Assembly: GCF_905220365.1 (NCBI RefSeq)
Contig: NC_061141.1
Location: forward strand, 875,501 to 939,500
DNA length: 64,000 nucleotides
Direction of reading: 5' to 3'
Origin: Vanessa cardui
Lineage: Eukaryota > Arthropoda > Insecta > Lepidoptera > Nymphalidae
Shown: one piece after another, positions 33,143 through 44,761 of the stretch
How the letters are laid out: each line of letters starts with the position of its first letter
Numbering within the stretch: the stretch's first letter is position 1
Notes under the pieces: generated by a model
Databases searched by the model: none
What the model was told of the DNA's origin: nothing
Seen by the model: only the letters and a program-made list of their open reading frames with translations
Position numbers and translations under genes: made by a program

Positions 33143-34203
33143 CTTAATTTAGAAGAGAGAGAAAGAAACCCAGGTAGGCAAGTATGTTTTATATTTATAC
33201 ACTATAAAAGTGTTACTGTTGTAAGCTGTATGTTGTGCTTCTAAATCTAGTATAACTCCTCCTTATGTAATAATTATTGCCATTCGCTTACCTTATTCAT
33301 CGCTGACTTAATAGTAAACACTTTTGCACTTGAAGCATGTTGTGGAGTGCTGAGTGGGGTCTTCTGTTCAGCTGGAGATATCCGGACTTCTGAATATTAA
33401 AAATTAATCTCTTTGAAGTTTCTATGTATTTATAGTATTTTTTATTTAACAGTACTAATAGATAAAGGTGCCATTTTTAAGAAATTGGGGAAAGTCTAAT
33501 AATTTGGCGAAAAGCTTATCAGACTTAACAATTGAATAGGTAAAGTGTGCATTTTAAAATAACATAAATATAGCATAATACGTAATTATTTAGTCCACTA
33601 TTGTGTTCTTGTTGCAGTTTGTGATTATTTTTGCAATTATCACCTTTTTTCTCAGAATTGTGGCCGTTTTTATAAGACAATAATTGCTTGAAATATCTTT
33701 CTTTACGTTTTCATGATCTCAAATGTCACGTATATAAAGGTTCGTAATACAATAATTTACAAATATCACAATTTTCAGTTTCAAAAATAGTCTTGACACT
33801 TACCTTTATTTGGCATTGATTTATTAGTTGCGTTGATTTCATTTAATAATCAGTAGAAGTATATATTCTCACTTTATATAAACAGATACATTTTTGGCGA
33901 AAACATAAAATAATAGGTAAATATTTACAATTAATTGAATAAGCCAGTCCGGCTGTCATTAGATTTTGACATTAGGGGACATTTAGGTTATTATAGATGA
34001 TAAAGTCTTCAACACACATTGAGACATTTTGTTCGGCTGTGTGCGAGCTTCAAGGTAGAGTTTTTTATTTTGTTATTATAATATACAACACAGTACCTTG
34101 TTTTCCAAACATATACTTATATATTCACATAAATTTATCAAAAAATATTCGCTATCCCATCAAAAATAAAAAAGCAAAGAGCAAAAGAATCAAAAACAGT
34201 ATT
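33143..34203. other. AT-rich intergenic stretch, nothing recognised
   Basis: No supported gene or repeat. Confidence 0.4.
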
Positions 34204-34261
34204 GAAATAAAACTAGTTTTATTTCAATGTGTAATAATCGCGAAAATTTAAGACAACATTA
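34204..34261 (+). mobile_element. P-family repeat, copy D, internally deleted to 58 bp
   Basis: Only the two ends remain (GAAATAAAACTAG joined to TTTTATTTCAATGTG ... GACAACATTA). It has a 13-bp target duplication with one mismatch (ATCAAAAACAGTA at 34189-34201, ATCAACAACAGTA at 34263-34275). Confidence 0.75.
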
Positions 34262-34552
34262 TATCAACAACAGTAGTCTATTTCAATCTCAAGAAGAATA
34301 ACCAACAAAGCGATATTATTGGTAGAGTTTGACTTGATTAATTTATGATATTGATGATGCAATTTTGAAAATATGTGCTTTGAACATCAATGAAACCTTT
34401 ATCGAAAATTTCAAAGTAAAATTAAGGATATGTATTCTATCGAATACGGCAAACACGGTTAAACTATAATCTATTTTATGCAATTGTAAACTGTCTATAG
34501 ATTGTAAACGCTTTTTCAATTTGCAATAAAATATAAACAATTTCGATCGTTC

Positions 34553-34876
34553 ATAATATTTCGGTTAGGTTAGAATTTTTATAATTTATCTGATATTTAC
34601 TTCGGTATACTTACTCTATAGTGTACATGAACTATCGAATAATAACGGTAAAATATGATGGGTCGCTCTTATTAGGTATACAATAAAGCCAATCAGGAAG
34701 AGCTTTCGACAGTTGACAATTTAACGCGGGTCAGAATGTAGTCGACCAGTTTAATTGCGAAAGATTACAATATAGCAAAAAATAATACGTTAAATTGCAA
34801 TCCTATTACACGGTTTACAATATTTCGACAGATTACAATCCGTCGTCAAATTGTAATCTAACGGATTTTGTAATCT
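34553..34876. mobile_element. MITE, family M, diverged copy
   Basis: Shares long blocks with 42214-42502 (ATCAGGAAGAGCTTTCGACA versus ATCAGGAAGAGTTGACA; TTAAATTGCAATC; CACGGTTTACAATATTTCGA). The left terminal repeat is degraded. Confidence 0.65.
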
Positions 34877-35157
34877 GAGATGGCCCAGTGGTTAGGACGC
34901 GTGCACTTAACCGATAATTGCGGGTTCAAGCCCAGGTATACACCGCTGAATTTTCATGCGCTTAATTTGTCTCAAAATTCATCTCGTACCCGGCAGTGAA
35001 GGAAAACATCGTGAGTAAACCTGCATGTGTCTGATTTCATAGAAATGCTGGCATATATGTATTCCATCAACCAGCATTTGAACAGCGTCAATGGGAGAGG
35101 AGGCATTAGCCCAGCAGTGGGAAATTTACAGATTGTTGTTGTTGTTGTTGTTGTTGT
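34877..35157 (+). repeat. tRNA-derived SINE, family S, with (GTT)n tail
   Basis: Head GAGATGGCCCAGTGGTTAGG, body with a short deletion, then AGTGGGAAATTTACAG and a seven-unit (GTT) run at ~35137-35156. Confidence 0.88.
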
Positions 35158-35372
35158 AGACATAATAAGGTTTAGGTAAATGGGAACTTTTGCATTACTG
35201 ATGTTATAAAACAAAGATTGTAGAACATATTCTACTAATGTAAATACTATACGAAATGTTTAGATAAGAGGTATTTTATAAGTGTATAAAAAGTGTACCT
35301 CAAAATCTATACAATTTACTCTGCTTACTTGATGATGATATGACTTAAAAGATTCGGTAGATTATTATAAAA

Positions 35373-36700
35373 TCAAAACATACTTTATTCAAGTGGGCTT
35401 TTTCGAGCACTTTTGAATCGTCATATAACAATTAAGTGAAGCTACCACCGGTTCGGGAAGTAGATTCTACCGAGAAGAACCGGCAAGAAACTCAGTAGTT
35501 ACTCTTTTTCAACATTTAAAAAAAAGTACAGTCATGTCAGTTAATACAATTTTTTAAATTAATATATCCTGCCTGGAAGTCAACAGGTATTAATTCCACG
35601 CTTTTTTATCATATACAAAATCTTGTATCGAATAATACGCCTTTTTTACCAATGTATTTTTTATAAACGATTTGAATTTACGAGACGGCAAAGTTAAAAA
35701 TGTCTGCGGAATTTTGTTATAGAAATGGATACCTTGCCCCAAGAAAGATTTATTGACTTTGCGGAGTCGGAAACTTGGCGTTATAAGCTTATCCTTACTT
35801 CTAGTGCATATACAATGATTATTACTGATTTTATCAAAGTGATCAATGTTACTGTGAATATACATGATATTGTTGTAAATATATTGCGACGCAACAGTGA
35901 GTATTCCTACTCTGTTAAAAACATCCCGAAGAGAGTCTCTAGCTCTAAGATTATAAATAAACCGGATTGCTCTCTTTTGTAAAATAAAGACAGATTCAAT
36001 ATCTGCAGCGTTACCCCAAAGTAATATGCCATATGACATAATACTGTGAAAATAACCAAAATAAACTAAACGAGCGGTATCAATATCAGTTAGTTGTCTA
36101 ACTTTTCTAACCGCGTATGCTGCGGAGCTGAGTCTTCCTGTTAGGGACGACAAATGGGGACTCCACTGAAGTCTGGAATCCAATTCTATTCCCAAGAACA
36201 ACGTAGTATCGGCTACATCAAGCGGGCCACCGCTTAAAGATATATTATAATTTTTCTTTCTAACATTGGGTACGGTAAAAACTACACATTTTGTTTTTTG
36301 AGTATTCAAAACCAAATTATTTACTTTAAACCAATCTTGTATCTGTGATAATGCACCGTTCACATCGTCATAGTCAGTTTTTTTCCTGTCAACCTTAAAA
36401 ATCAGTAGTATCGTCAGCAAACAATACTATATCACAAATACATTTAACAAAGAAAGGAAGGTCATTTATATATACTAGAAATAGGAAGGGATCCAAAATT
36501 GAACCTTGTGGAACCCCCATTTTTAACGTAGATCCAGCAGACTTTATTCCATTAATCAAAACTTGCTGGATTCTTTGACTTAGGTATGAAGCAATGAGAT
36601 CAAGAGCCCTACCTTTAACACCGTAATATTTGAGCTTATAAAGAAGCGTCTCGTGTTCTACACAATCAAATGTTTTAGATAAATCACAGTATAAGTAGAA
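35373..36700 (-). pseudogene. CR1/Jockey-like LINE reverse-transcriptase relic (subfamily X)
   Basis: A 5'-truncated LINE read leftwards. The upstream part (36700-36400) encodes RT motifs: CDLSKTFDCVEHE (motif A), KMGVPQGSILDP (motif B) and VLFADDTTDF (motif C, FADD). A frame break near 36410 separates these from the long C-terminal frame (36420-35590, 276 codons) with KTKCVVF, YGILLWGNAADIE and SFLGQGIHFYNKIP. It then runs into a 3' UTR (CCACCGGTTCGGGAAGTAG) ending near 35373. Two frames and the missing 5' part make it dead. Clade (CR1 versus Jockey) cannot be settled here. Confidence 0.9.
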
Positions 36701-37837
36701 AAGTATAATTAGTTAGATATCCGCTGTCAGAGGGCGTTATATAGTAATTAGTTACTCTCTGTTATTCAAATTTATAAATCTCAATTTAATGAACACATAA
36801 ATTTTAATTTTAGGTAATCCTCTTTAGCTAGTAGCGTCACTCTGGTAATTTATGGAATCCTTATTTCATAAATTATGGTTGACACTTTTTTAGGATTAAC
36901 CATAATGTAAGATAGGTATTATTCTATTTACAAACAATAATAAAAGAAATTATATAAACCATGGAATATAGTAGTTGCACAAAAAAGCTCTATTTTTGGA
37001 AATTGAATTTATTTGTATTAAATTTCTTCAATCACAAGGCCATCTCGAAGGGAACAAATAGAACTTCGTAAAGCAGTGTTTGAAATCTACCCACGCTAGC
37101 GAAATTATTCATGCTGCTTACCGCTTATTACTTATAGATGGCGCTGTCTGTTGACTGTATAATTTAAATCTACTAAAGTTAAAAATACAGTTAACATTAT
37201 AGACTGAGATTATTTCCATTTCATTGTTGCACATTTTATATTTAAGTTAAAACTAGTAATATTTTAATTACCCTATTTCCCTGCTGACTTTCTATATGTT
37301 AACTTCTATTAGCTCTGATAATATGGCGCTCTACATGTATTAAATCTTGAAATAATATATACTCTTTCCAATTATAATATCAGATTAATGGGTCGCCCGC
37401 GAAACTTTGCTTTTATTCATCGGATGTTTAGGAATTTCGAAAACACGCACGGTCGCACGTTTAACATTTTTTTTTTTCATTTATATAAATATATTATATA
37501 CAGCCACAGCTGCTTTCTGCCCAGCCAGCAACATTTGTACACTCTTTAAATTTATTCTGTGTTAAATTGTAACAATTTAGTAATTTGCAATTAAAAATCC
37601 TCTTTAATTGTCTGCACATCTATGCTGGAGCTCTTCAAAATAAGACCATAACCGATCTTCTACATGCAGCTATCGTCCCATAAACACTGGATAGAACAAA
37701 ATCGACTTAATATAAAAGATTAAGTCATGGTTTGTAATTAAGTACATTTAGACTAAAATTGGTGTAGATAAAAATACTAATACCTACCTTCTCTTTTTTA
37801 AAGAGAAGATAATATCTACACATATAATAATATTGAT
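36701..37837. other. AT-rich intergenic stretch, nothing recognised
   Basis: No coding exon or repeat that I can support. Confidence 0.4.
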
Positions 37838-38420
37838 GTGTCTGTTTTAACATTAAAATAGTCCTATTTTACTCAATGCATATGTATCAATGATATTCTA
37901 ATAAACAGATATGTTATATCCATACTAAACAACAGAAAAAAGTGTGCCGCTCCGGTGACCGTTTATTTTAGTTTATTTTTACATTTCGTTAAAAGTAAAA
38001 AGGATAGCTTGATAAAAACAATAAGTAAAAGGGATAACTAGATGTTTTAATTACGCAAAACGTATTACTACGTAATTATGATGTATTATAACGTATTACT
38101 ACGTAAAACAACTAAAGGCAAACGTCTCAATTAGGACGTTTTCTAGTCTTCACTTTTTGCGCGTTAATAACATATCTGTTTAGGTACTACAACATCATTG
38201 ATATGTATGTATTACACGGTACATATACCAAAATAACATTTTTAAAATTTTTGTCGGTCTGTCTGTCTGTTTGTTCCGGTTAATCTCTGGAATGGCTGGA
38301 CCGATTTTGACGGGACTTTCATTGGCAGGTAACTAATATAATAAGACGTAACTTAGGCTACAATAATATTTTCTTGTTAAATTCAAACGCATACAAGTTT
38401 GCGGGCACAGCTGGTACGTA
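37838..38420 (+). mobile_element. Helitron-like element, family K, interrupted by a MITE
   Basis: The left part (GTGTCTGTTTTAACATTAAA) at 37838 continues after the insert with ACATATACCAAAATAACATT at ~38221 and ends GTTTGCGGGCACAGCTGGT. Same family as 18650-18812. Confidence 0.6.
37885..38206. mobile_element. MITE with ~36-bp terminal inverted repeats
   Basis: The left end TATCAATGATATTCTAATAA (then ACAGATATGTTAT) matches the reverse complement of the right end with a few differences. Inside are two exact copies of AACGTATTACTACGTAA (38059-38075 and 38090-38106), each with the palindrome TACGTA. Confidence 0.7.
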
Positions 38421-39379
38421 ATAAAAATGAAAAATTATAACAATTACTTTCATACGGGAATATTCCACGTGAATCCGTCTCCAAACATTGTATATTAACA
38501 ACGATAATGTGAAGTCCAAACCGGCATTTTCGGAAGAGGAAGTTATAAACCATCCGGTGGGTCTCGATAAGAGCTAATGTCAAGCTCAGCTGTTAATGCT
38601 CGGCCATTACGCGGCTATGCAAATTTTAATGCTAGCGTTACACGTTGCTAGTGTTTACAAGTTGTTCACACGTTTGAGACATATCTTTGTCATGCGAGCT
38701 TGCTTTCGCAGCTTGTATAAAAGTGTAGGATGATATTTTTAGTTTATTTAAAATAATTTTTTATAGTCGCATTATGAAGTTCCAAGTTTGAAATAAATTG
38801 ATCCTAGTTTCATGTATGTGTAACGCTTACTTGTAATCTTAGAACTTATAGGAACCTAAAGCCTTATTGTTTTATTATTACATTTGTTTGTTATAGAAAA
38901 AATACATGAACATTATAATTTCTTATAACATTCGTCAAGTCAATTGTGTTACTGGTTGTGTTACATGTAATATCAACGTTACCTGATCAATCGGCGTGAA
39001 TAGTTTTTTTTTTTTAATAATGATAAGTGCAAAATTCTCTGCTTCTTTAGATATGTTTTATATTAGTTCTCCAAATCTTTTAATGTGTTTTAAATAGTTG
39101 AGCTGGGAGTCCAGTGTTTGAAAATGCTGCTTCCGGCAAGCTTTAATAAGTTTTGATGTCCTTAACTTGTGTTTATAATTTGTCCGTGACAGCGATGAAA
39201 ACATCATGAGAAAACCTTTGAAAAGTTAACGGAATACGGAAACATGGTCCTTGAAAAAGAAAGGCATAACTAACTTAACGTAACTTAACTGATATTTTTT
39301 AATAATAGAACTATATATTATTTTTATAAATATATATAAATATAAAAATATATACTATAATACTACTTTATAATAATAG
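38421..39379. other. AT-rich intergenic stretch
   Basis: No gene recognised. A very diverged SINE family S copy is possible at ~39095-39245. Confidence 0.4.
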
Positions 39380-39625
39380 TAGCAACCCGGGCCGGGTGCA
39401 ATATTTTATTAATTCGCACGGGTGCAATACTGATACTAAATATACTATAGAATTTCTTTATTTACAACGTCATATTAGAAACTTCTAAAATTATCAGTGT
39501 TTCTTTTAAATATATCGCATATTATCAATTAAGAAACCTCATCAAAATGCATTGCGTAATTTTCAAGATCTAAGCATACATAGGGACAGATATGAAGGCA
39601 ACTTCGTTTTATACTATGTAATGAA
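39380..39625 (-). mobile_element. Non-autonomous Helitron, family H
   Basis: Reverse copy. The GC-rich end is partly duplicated (CCGGGCCGGGTGCAATATT and, 35 bp on, TTCGCACGGGTGCAATACTG). The 5' end is TCGTTTTATACTATGTAATG. Confidence 0.75.
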
Positions 39626-41304
39626 GACTTCCTCTTGTATTTAGCTAGAAGCTTTTTAATTTACTTTTGTATATCATTCATTTCAGATTTGCCAACAATA
39701 ATTAAAAAAACATAAAAAAATACTGTTTATATTACGAGCCTTTCAAACTGGAACGTAGATGCGGCTATGAAGTATGAACGGGGTGTTTAGCCATCATTCC
39801 TTTTTTAGTCTTTCATAGAGTACGCTTAAACGGGAAGTTTTCTTTTTATATAGATCGAAAGATTTATTGTAGGTGCTTCGGGTTATTTATGAGCACGATG
39901 CACGCCTCATTAGTGTGTATAAAAAAGTGTGACGTATATGCACCGTTTATAATAAAACGATAAAGGTGCAATTATTGTGAGAAAATTTATCATAAGTGTT
40001 GATGTAGTAGTGCTTGGAAAGTGTGAATTGTAATTGAAGGTTATGGGTGCAAACCTGGTTTAAAAACATGAACTTTTTTATGACGGTGAAGATAAAATGC
40101 TGTTGAACTAAATTCTGCCAAAAAGGTATCCATATTCGAGCAGCGTCAGAGCTACATACCTGGAGGTTCTTCTCAAGAATAGAAGAGGTCAGGCTTCATG
40201 CTACGCAGTCCAACTTTTACAGTGATTACGTACAATTACGGATATAGAAGATCCCTTGAAATTTAGATGCGTAACTCAAAAAAGTAAGTTAGCCGAAAAT
40301 ATTGCCTGCATTGGTATACTGGTATAAAAAACGTGTATGCTCTGTGTCTTCAATCAGAGGATGACTTGTCATTTTTGGGAGGCCGTTACGATACAACTTG
40401 ACAAGTTTGCCTTGCCCTAGAGCTATTAATCACTCGCTAACTTGGAGGTACTGACAACTTGCCTACACACACTGCCCGTTTTAATTTCCCTCATATTTTT
40501 TATCACGATATCATAAATCATGAATCATCATTGTCTCATCTGATATCATTTCTTTTTTAGTGTTATTACAAAAGCAATTATATTAGAAATCAATCAAATA
40601 CTAAATATAAAAATAGTTTTGTTGTGAATTTTGTCGTTACTCAAATCATTTGTCAATAATATAATGTCCATCCTACACAGTACCAATCAAATACATTAAG
40701 ATTTTCGCACAGATAATTTACTTGTTTAAATACTGTTTATACATTATCCTACCTGATAAATCTAAAAGCTGATAAAATACGTTTGTTTATAAATTAATAA
40801 AAAAAATTAAAAACAATACCATGTTCTTAGACCGAAACCTATAAATGATTAAGAAACAAAAGTGTCACTGTCATTTTGCTGTCATAAATTTGACAATCTA
40901 GATTCATAAACACGGTTTATATAGAAGTTTTATCAACATTGTTATCTATATTGCCTGTCTCTGCTTGGTACAGTTAAAAGCAACAGAAAATATAGAGCTT
41001 TATATGATTAGTTATAAAATATTACTGAAGTCATTTGTAACAGCCCTTTATGCCTTTACGGTAAATAAAAAAACTGTTAATAGTCCATTCATTGTAGTTA
41101 CCTAGGCACAGCATGTCGACATGGGTAGGCCGTCATTAGTGAGAAATTCTTAATGAGGCCTGTAGTTTACCATAGACCGCGAATAGGGTATCCATGGGTT
41201 TGTTTTTAGAAATAATGGCTATGTAAAATTACAGATAATAAATATTTTTCCGAGAGGCTTTTTTTACACACTAGCTTGAACAACATCAAAAGTGTGAGTA
41301 AGAG
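39626..41304. other. AT-rich intergenic stretch
   Basis: No gene recognised. A diverged SINE-like body may lie at ~40010-40130. Confidence 0.4.
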
Positions 41305-41608
41305 CCTTTAAATTTGCCCCTGCTGGGCCAAGGCCTCCTCTCCCATTAAGGAGAGGGTTTAGAACATATTTCACCACGCTGTTCCAATGCGGGTTGAATT
41401 CCAATGTGGGTGGAATACACATGTGGTAGAATTTCGATAAAATTACACACATGCAGATTTTCTCACGGTGTTTTCCTTCACCGCCGAGCACGAGATAAAT
41501 TATAAACACACATTAAGCACATATATAGTGGTGCTTGTCTGGGTTTGAACCCGAAATCATCGGTTAAGATGCACGCGTTTTAAGCACTCCATAGACCATC
41601 TCTATCAT
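41305..41608 (-). repeat. tRNA-derived SINE, family S
   Basis: Reverse copy with a short internal duplication (AATGCGGGTTGAATTCCAATGTGGGTGGAA). B box GGTTTGAACCC on this strand. Confidence 0.85.
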
Positions 41609-41744
41609 CATCATTAAAAAAACAAACTCTAAGTGACTCAACGTTGGAATTGAAGTGATATTTTTCCAGGTTTTATCCTCGATGATTAATATTATGTAAA
41701 ATAAAAATGGTGACTGAAAATTTGATTATTTTAATATATCTTAT

Positions 41745-41915
41745 TTGGGTTTCTGGAAGAGATGGCTAATTAGCCATAAGTCCGCCCGTTGTACAACACT
41801 TTTAATTTATTTATTTTTTATATTCTATTTTAAGTTTTTGTGTTTTATTAATTTTGTGTTACTTTCTTTTTTTGTTTTTATTTGTGATGTGCAATAAACT
41901 ATAATTCATTCATTA
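41745..41915 (+). mobile_element. RTE-type LINE 3' end
   Basis: GGGTTTCTGGAAGAGATGGC, TCCGCCCGTTGTACAAC and a final GTGCAATAAACTATAATTC. Related to 17655-17800. Confidence 0.65.
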
Positions 41916-42213
41916 ATTCGTATTGAAAATCGTTAATAACATTGTGTTATATATCAAGCTTTACCAAATACTCAAATCTGAAGAGTTTATTGAAGGCGCT
42001 TGTTCTAATATACTATAGTTCTATTTTATAATATATTTTTGTGTCAGATAGTGCCCTATCTATACTTGAGGAAGGAATACACTAGCAACTTTATCGAACT
42101 ATAAGATCACGCTACGACCCCATGATATTTTTAACACTGATGAATCCGCGTGTAACAGCTAGTTATAGACACAAAAGAAGAACAATAACGATTTTAAGTA
42201 GCGGTATATATGC

Positions 42214-42502
42214 CAAAATTCGTTAGATTACAATCTGACGAGACAGATTAGAGTTTTTATAATTTAACTGAAATTCACTTTGAAAATGTAAACTACCGAA
42301 TAATATCGATGACATATGATTGGTCGCTCTTACAACAATCAGGAAGAGTTGACAATTTGACGCGGGACAGATTGTAATCGAACGGTTTAACTTCCATAGA
42401 TTACAATATAGCGGTAATGCGTTAAATTGCAATCATATTTCACGGTTCACAATATTTCGACAGATTATACTGACGAGACAGATTGTAATCTAACGAATTT
42501 TG
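42214..42502. mobile_element. MITE, family M, 24-bp terminal inverted repeats
   Basis: CAAAATTCGTTAGATTACAA at the left is exactly mirrored at the right (TTGTAATCTAACGAATTTTG region). The element is 289 bp with no ORF. A second, older copy lies at 34553-34876. Confidence 0.75.
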
Positions 42503-43050
42503 TAATCATGCGGTGACGTATACATAGGAAATAAAATTTCGAAATCATTTATTTTGTTAATGGAAAAAAATATATTTTTCTAACGCCGGACGAAATCGAA
42601 TCGTAATTTATTTTTCGGTTCAAACAAGAATCGAAACAGCGATCGCTATTTCCGGAGAAATATAGTTTGTTGGTCAATCACGTTTCCCCTTGGAAAGTCG
42701 CAGTGGTGTTGCCACAAAGGAATGCCGTTTTAAATTGTTTGTACTCTTTGAAATCTTAGCACTGAGACCGGAAATATTTTCTTGTTTCTTTTTTTCGAAT
42801 AAGCCATCCAAGGATAACAATGAACCCTATTGACTGCGTGTTCACTTATACCCTTAGGTATTTATGATGTAACTGGTTGTTCATCTAGCCTTCGCTTGGC
42901 TATATCTCAGATTCTGTCCTACATGATTTGGCGTCTATAAGTCGTTTCGTGATAATCTATAACATTCCTTGATAGATATTACACAGAAACATATTTTCAA
43001 CTTGTGCAAATTAGTGCGCTTAACCAAATAATTTTTATTTATTTTTTTAT
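42503..43050. other. Non-coding stretch
   Basis: No gene or repeat clearly recognised. Confidence 0.4.
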
Positions 43051-43300
43051 AATATCCGGTTAGGCATATGACTCCACTCCGCCTGATGGTAAGTGGAAAT
43101 GGAATCCAAACGCGAAGAAGACTAGTACGCACAGCAAGAATGAGCTGCACTACTTCGCCATGCCGGCCCGCAAGATGCCTCTTCACCCCTCGTTTGAAGG
43201 CACAGGTTATAAGGAGGAGGGGAACTCGTGTGCTGGTAAAGAGTTCCATTTCTTGGCGGTGCGACAAAGAAAAGAGTTGCCAAATTAAATAAACTCTTAA
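43051..43300 (+). repeat. Unclassified lepidopteran repeat (LINE/SINE 3' end)
   Basis: Contains CTCCGCCTGATGGTAAGTGG, AGCTGCACTACTTCGCCATG and a terminal AAATTAAATAAACTC. GC content is above background, but the ORFs on both strands are not conserved proteins. Confidence 0.5.
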
Positions 43301-43435
43301 AGTTAAAAGTAAGTTTTATAATATTGGTAGAGCAAAAATACATATGCCTTACTTGGATGAGATATTCTAATGTGGCAGACACAAGTGACATATCTGTAAA
43401 TGTTCTCTTTAACGCATCGATGACGTAATATAACC

Positions 43436-44393
43436 TATAGTACAATTTTTAATTCGAGTCAGTAAAATGACAAGTGCAACTGTCACTTATACAAAAAAGG
43501 GTTACCCGCTACAATAGTGATGTTCGGCAATCAATAGACTTCGACATTTAGTCATGCTTTATTTTATTAGGTATCAAAGCGTTTTTTTATTGTAAATTAA
43601 TACATACCGTATTTAATAATACGATTTTAGAAATATGGACCTTACCAATGTATTAAAATTTCTCTCAATCACTGTGAGCTCAACCCGATAGAGTTAATTT
43701 GGGCTCAAGCAAAGGGGTACGTCACCAGGAACAATAAAACTTTTAAAATAAATGACGTGAAAAAATTATTTGAAGTAGGCCTGAAGGAAGTGACACCTGA
43801 AAATTGGAGACAGTGCATCAACCATGCCATAAAAGTCGAAGACAAAATGTGTCAACTCGACCACATCATAGACGAATATGTGGATTCATTTGTTATAAAT
43901 GTAACTGATATCGATTCCGATTCTGAATATACCGATTCAGAATTGGAGTCGGAATCAATAACAACCGTAATGAATAAAAAAGTATAAAATTACTTGTATT
44001 TTCCTGACCTTTTAGTGTTAATTCCTCTGAACCTCTTTATACATTTTTTCCCAGTTTTGTAATAATATTGTAGTGAGAAATTTTAATACGCTGGTAAGGT
44101 CCATATTTCTAAAATCGTATTATTTAATACAATATGTATTAAATATTTATAATAAAAAAACGCTTTGATACTTAATAAAATAAAGCATGACTAAATGTCT
44201 ATGTCTATTGATTGCCGAACAGTATCAGTGACAGTTGCACTTGTTATTTTACTGACTGGAATTAGTAATAGTGCTTTAGTCGAAATTCCCAAAATTATAG
44301 TCGAGATTCTATCACATCACTATTTATTTGAGATTAAAAACCTGCAACACTGGAAATGTCATTTTACTGACTCGAATTAATAATTTTACTATA
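43436..44393 (+). mobile_element. IS630/Tc1-mariner-like element with ~230-bp inverted ends, deleted
   Basis: Both ends carry a long inverted repeat starting TAGTA(C/A)AATT(T/A)TTAATTCGAG, flanked by TA. The arms stay alignable down to TATGGACCTTACCA(A/G) and AAAATTTCTC at ~43665 and ~44075. The right arm has an extra ~90 bp with a second copy of the subterminal motif (GTCAGTAAAAT). It encloses only the C-terminal part of a transposase. Confidence 0.8.
43660..43987 (+). pseudogene. Transposase C-terminal remnant (DDE, Tc1/mariner-like)
   Basis: The plus-strand frame (start ATG at 43757; homology begins ~43668) encodes HCELNPIELIWAQAKGYV, where the N-P-I-E-L-I-W block is typical near the third catalytic acidic residue (E) of IS630/Tc1-mariner transposases. 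It continues with NNKTFKINDVKKLFEVGLKE and an acidic tail (DIDSDSEYTDSELESES). The N-terminal DNA-binding part and the first two acidic residues are absent. Confidence 0.75.
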
Positions 44394-44761
44394 AAAGATT
44401 CGGTACTTATATAATTACCACAATGTTTATTCCAGATATTTACTATAATTATACATATATCTAGCAAAATATTTAACAAAATACCGATGAAACAATATAC
44501 CACGTCTACCATGTAGAAACAATTCTCTACCAGGAATCAAGTTTTAAATAAATGGTGCTGTAATTTTCGTAAATTCGTAGAAATCTGATTGGTTGTAAAA
44601 TTATACATGTGCATATGACTATAGCAAAATATTTCCATCGTGAAGAACACGTTCATAGCTTTCATATCGACTATCGTCACTTGCCTGTTATAACTGTGCG
44701 ATTGGTTCAGGAAATGGAAATCGAAGTTATTAATTAAAGCGTACTGTGTAGGTTCCATTAG

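Noticed and set aside
35725..35982. Plus-strand ORF of 85 codons
   Set aside because: Antisense to the LINE reverse-transcriptase relic.
43068..43445. Overlapping ORFs on both strands near 43.1-43.4 kb
   Set aside because: They arise from a GC-richer interspersed repeat with no recognisable protein.
43757..43987. Small acidic host protein
   Set aside because: The frame lies between long inverted repeats and its first part is a transposase C-terminal block.
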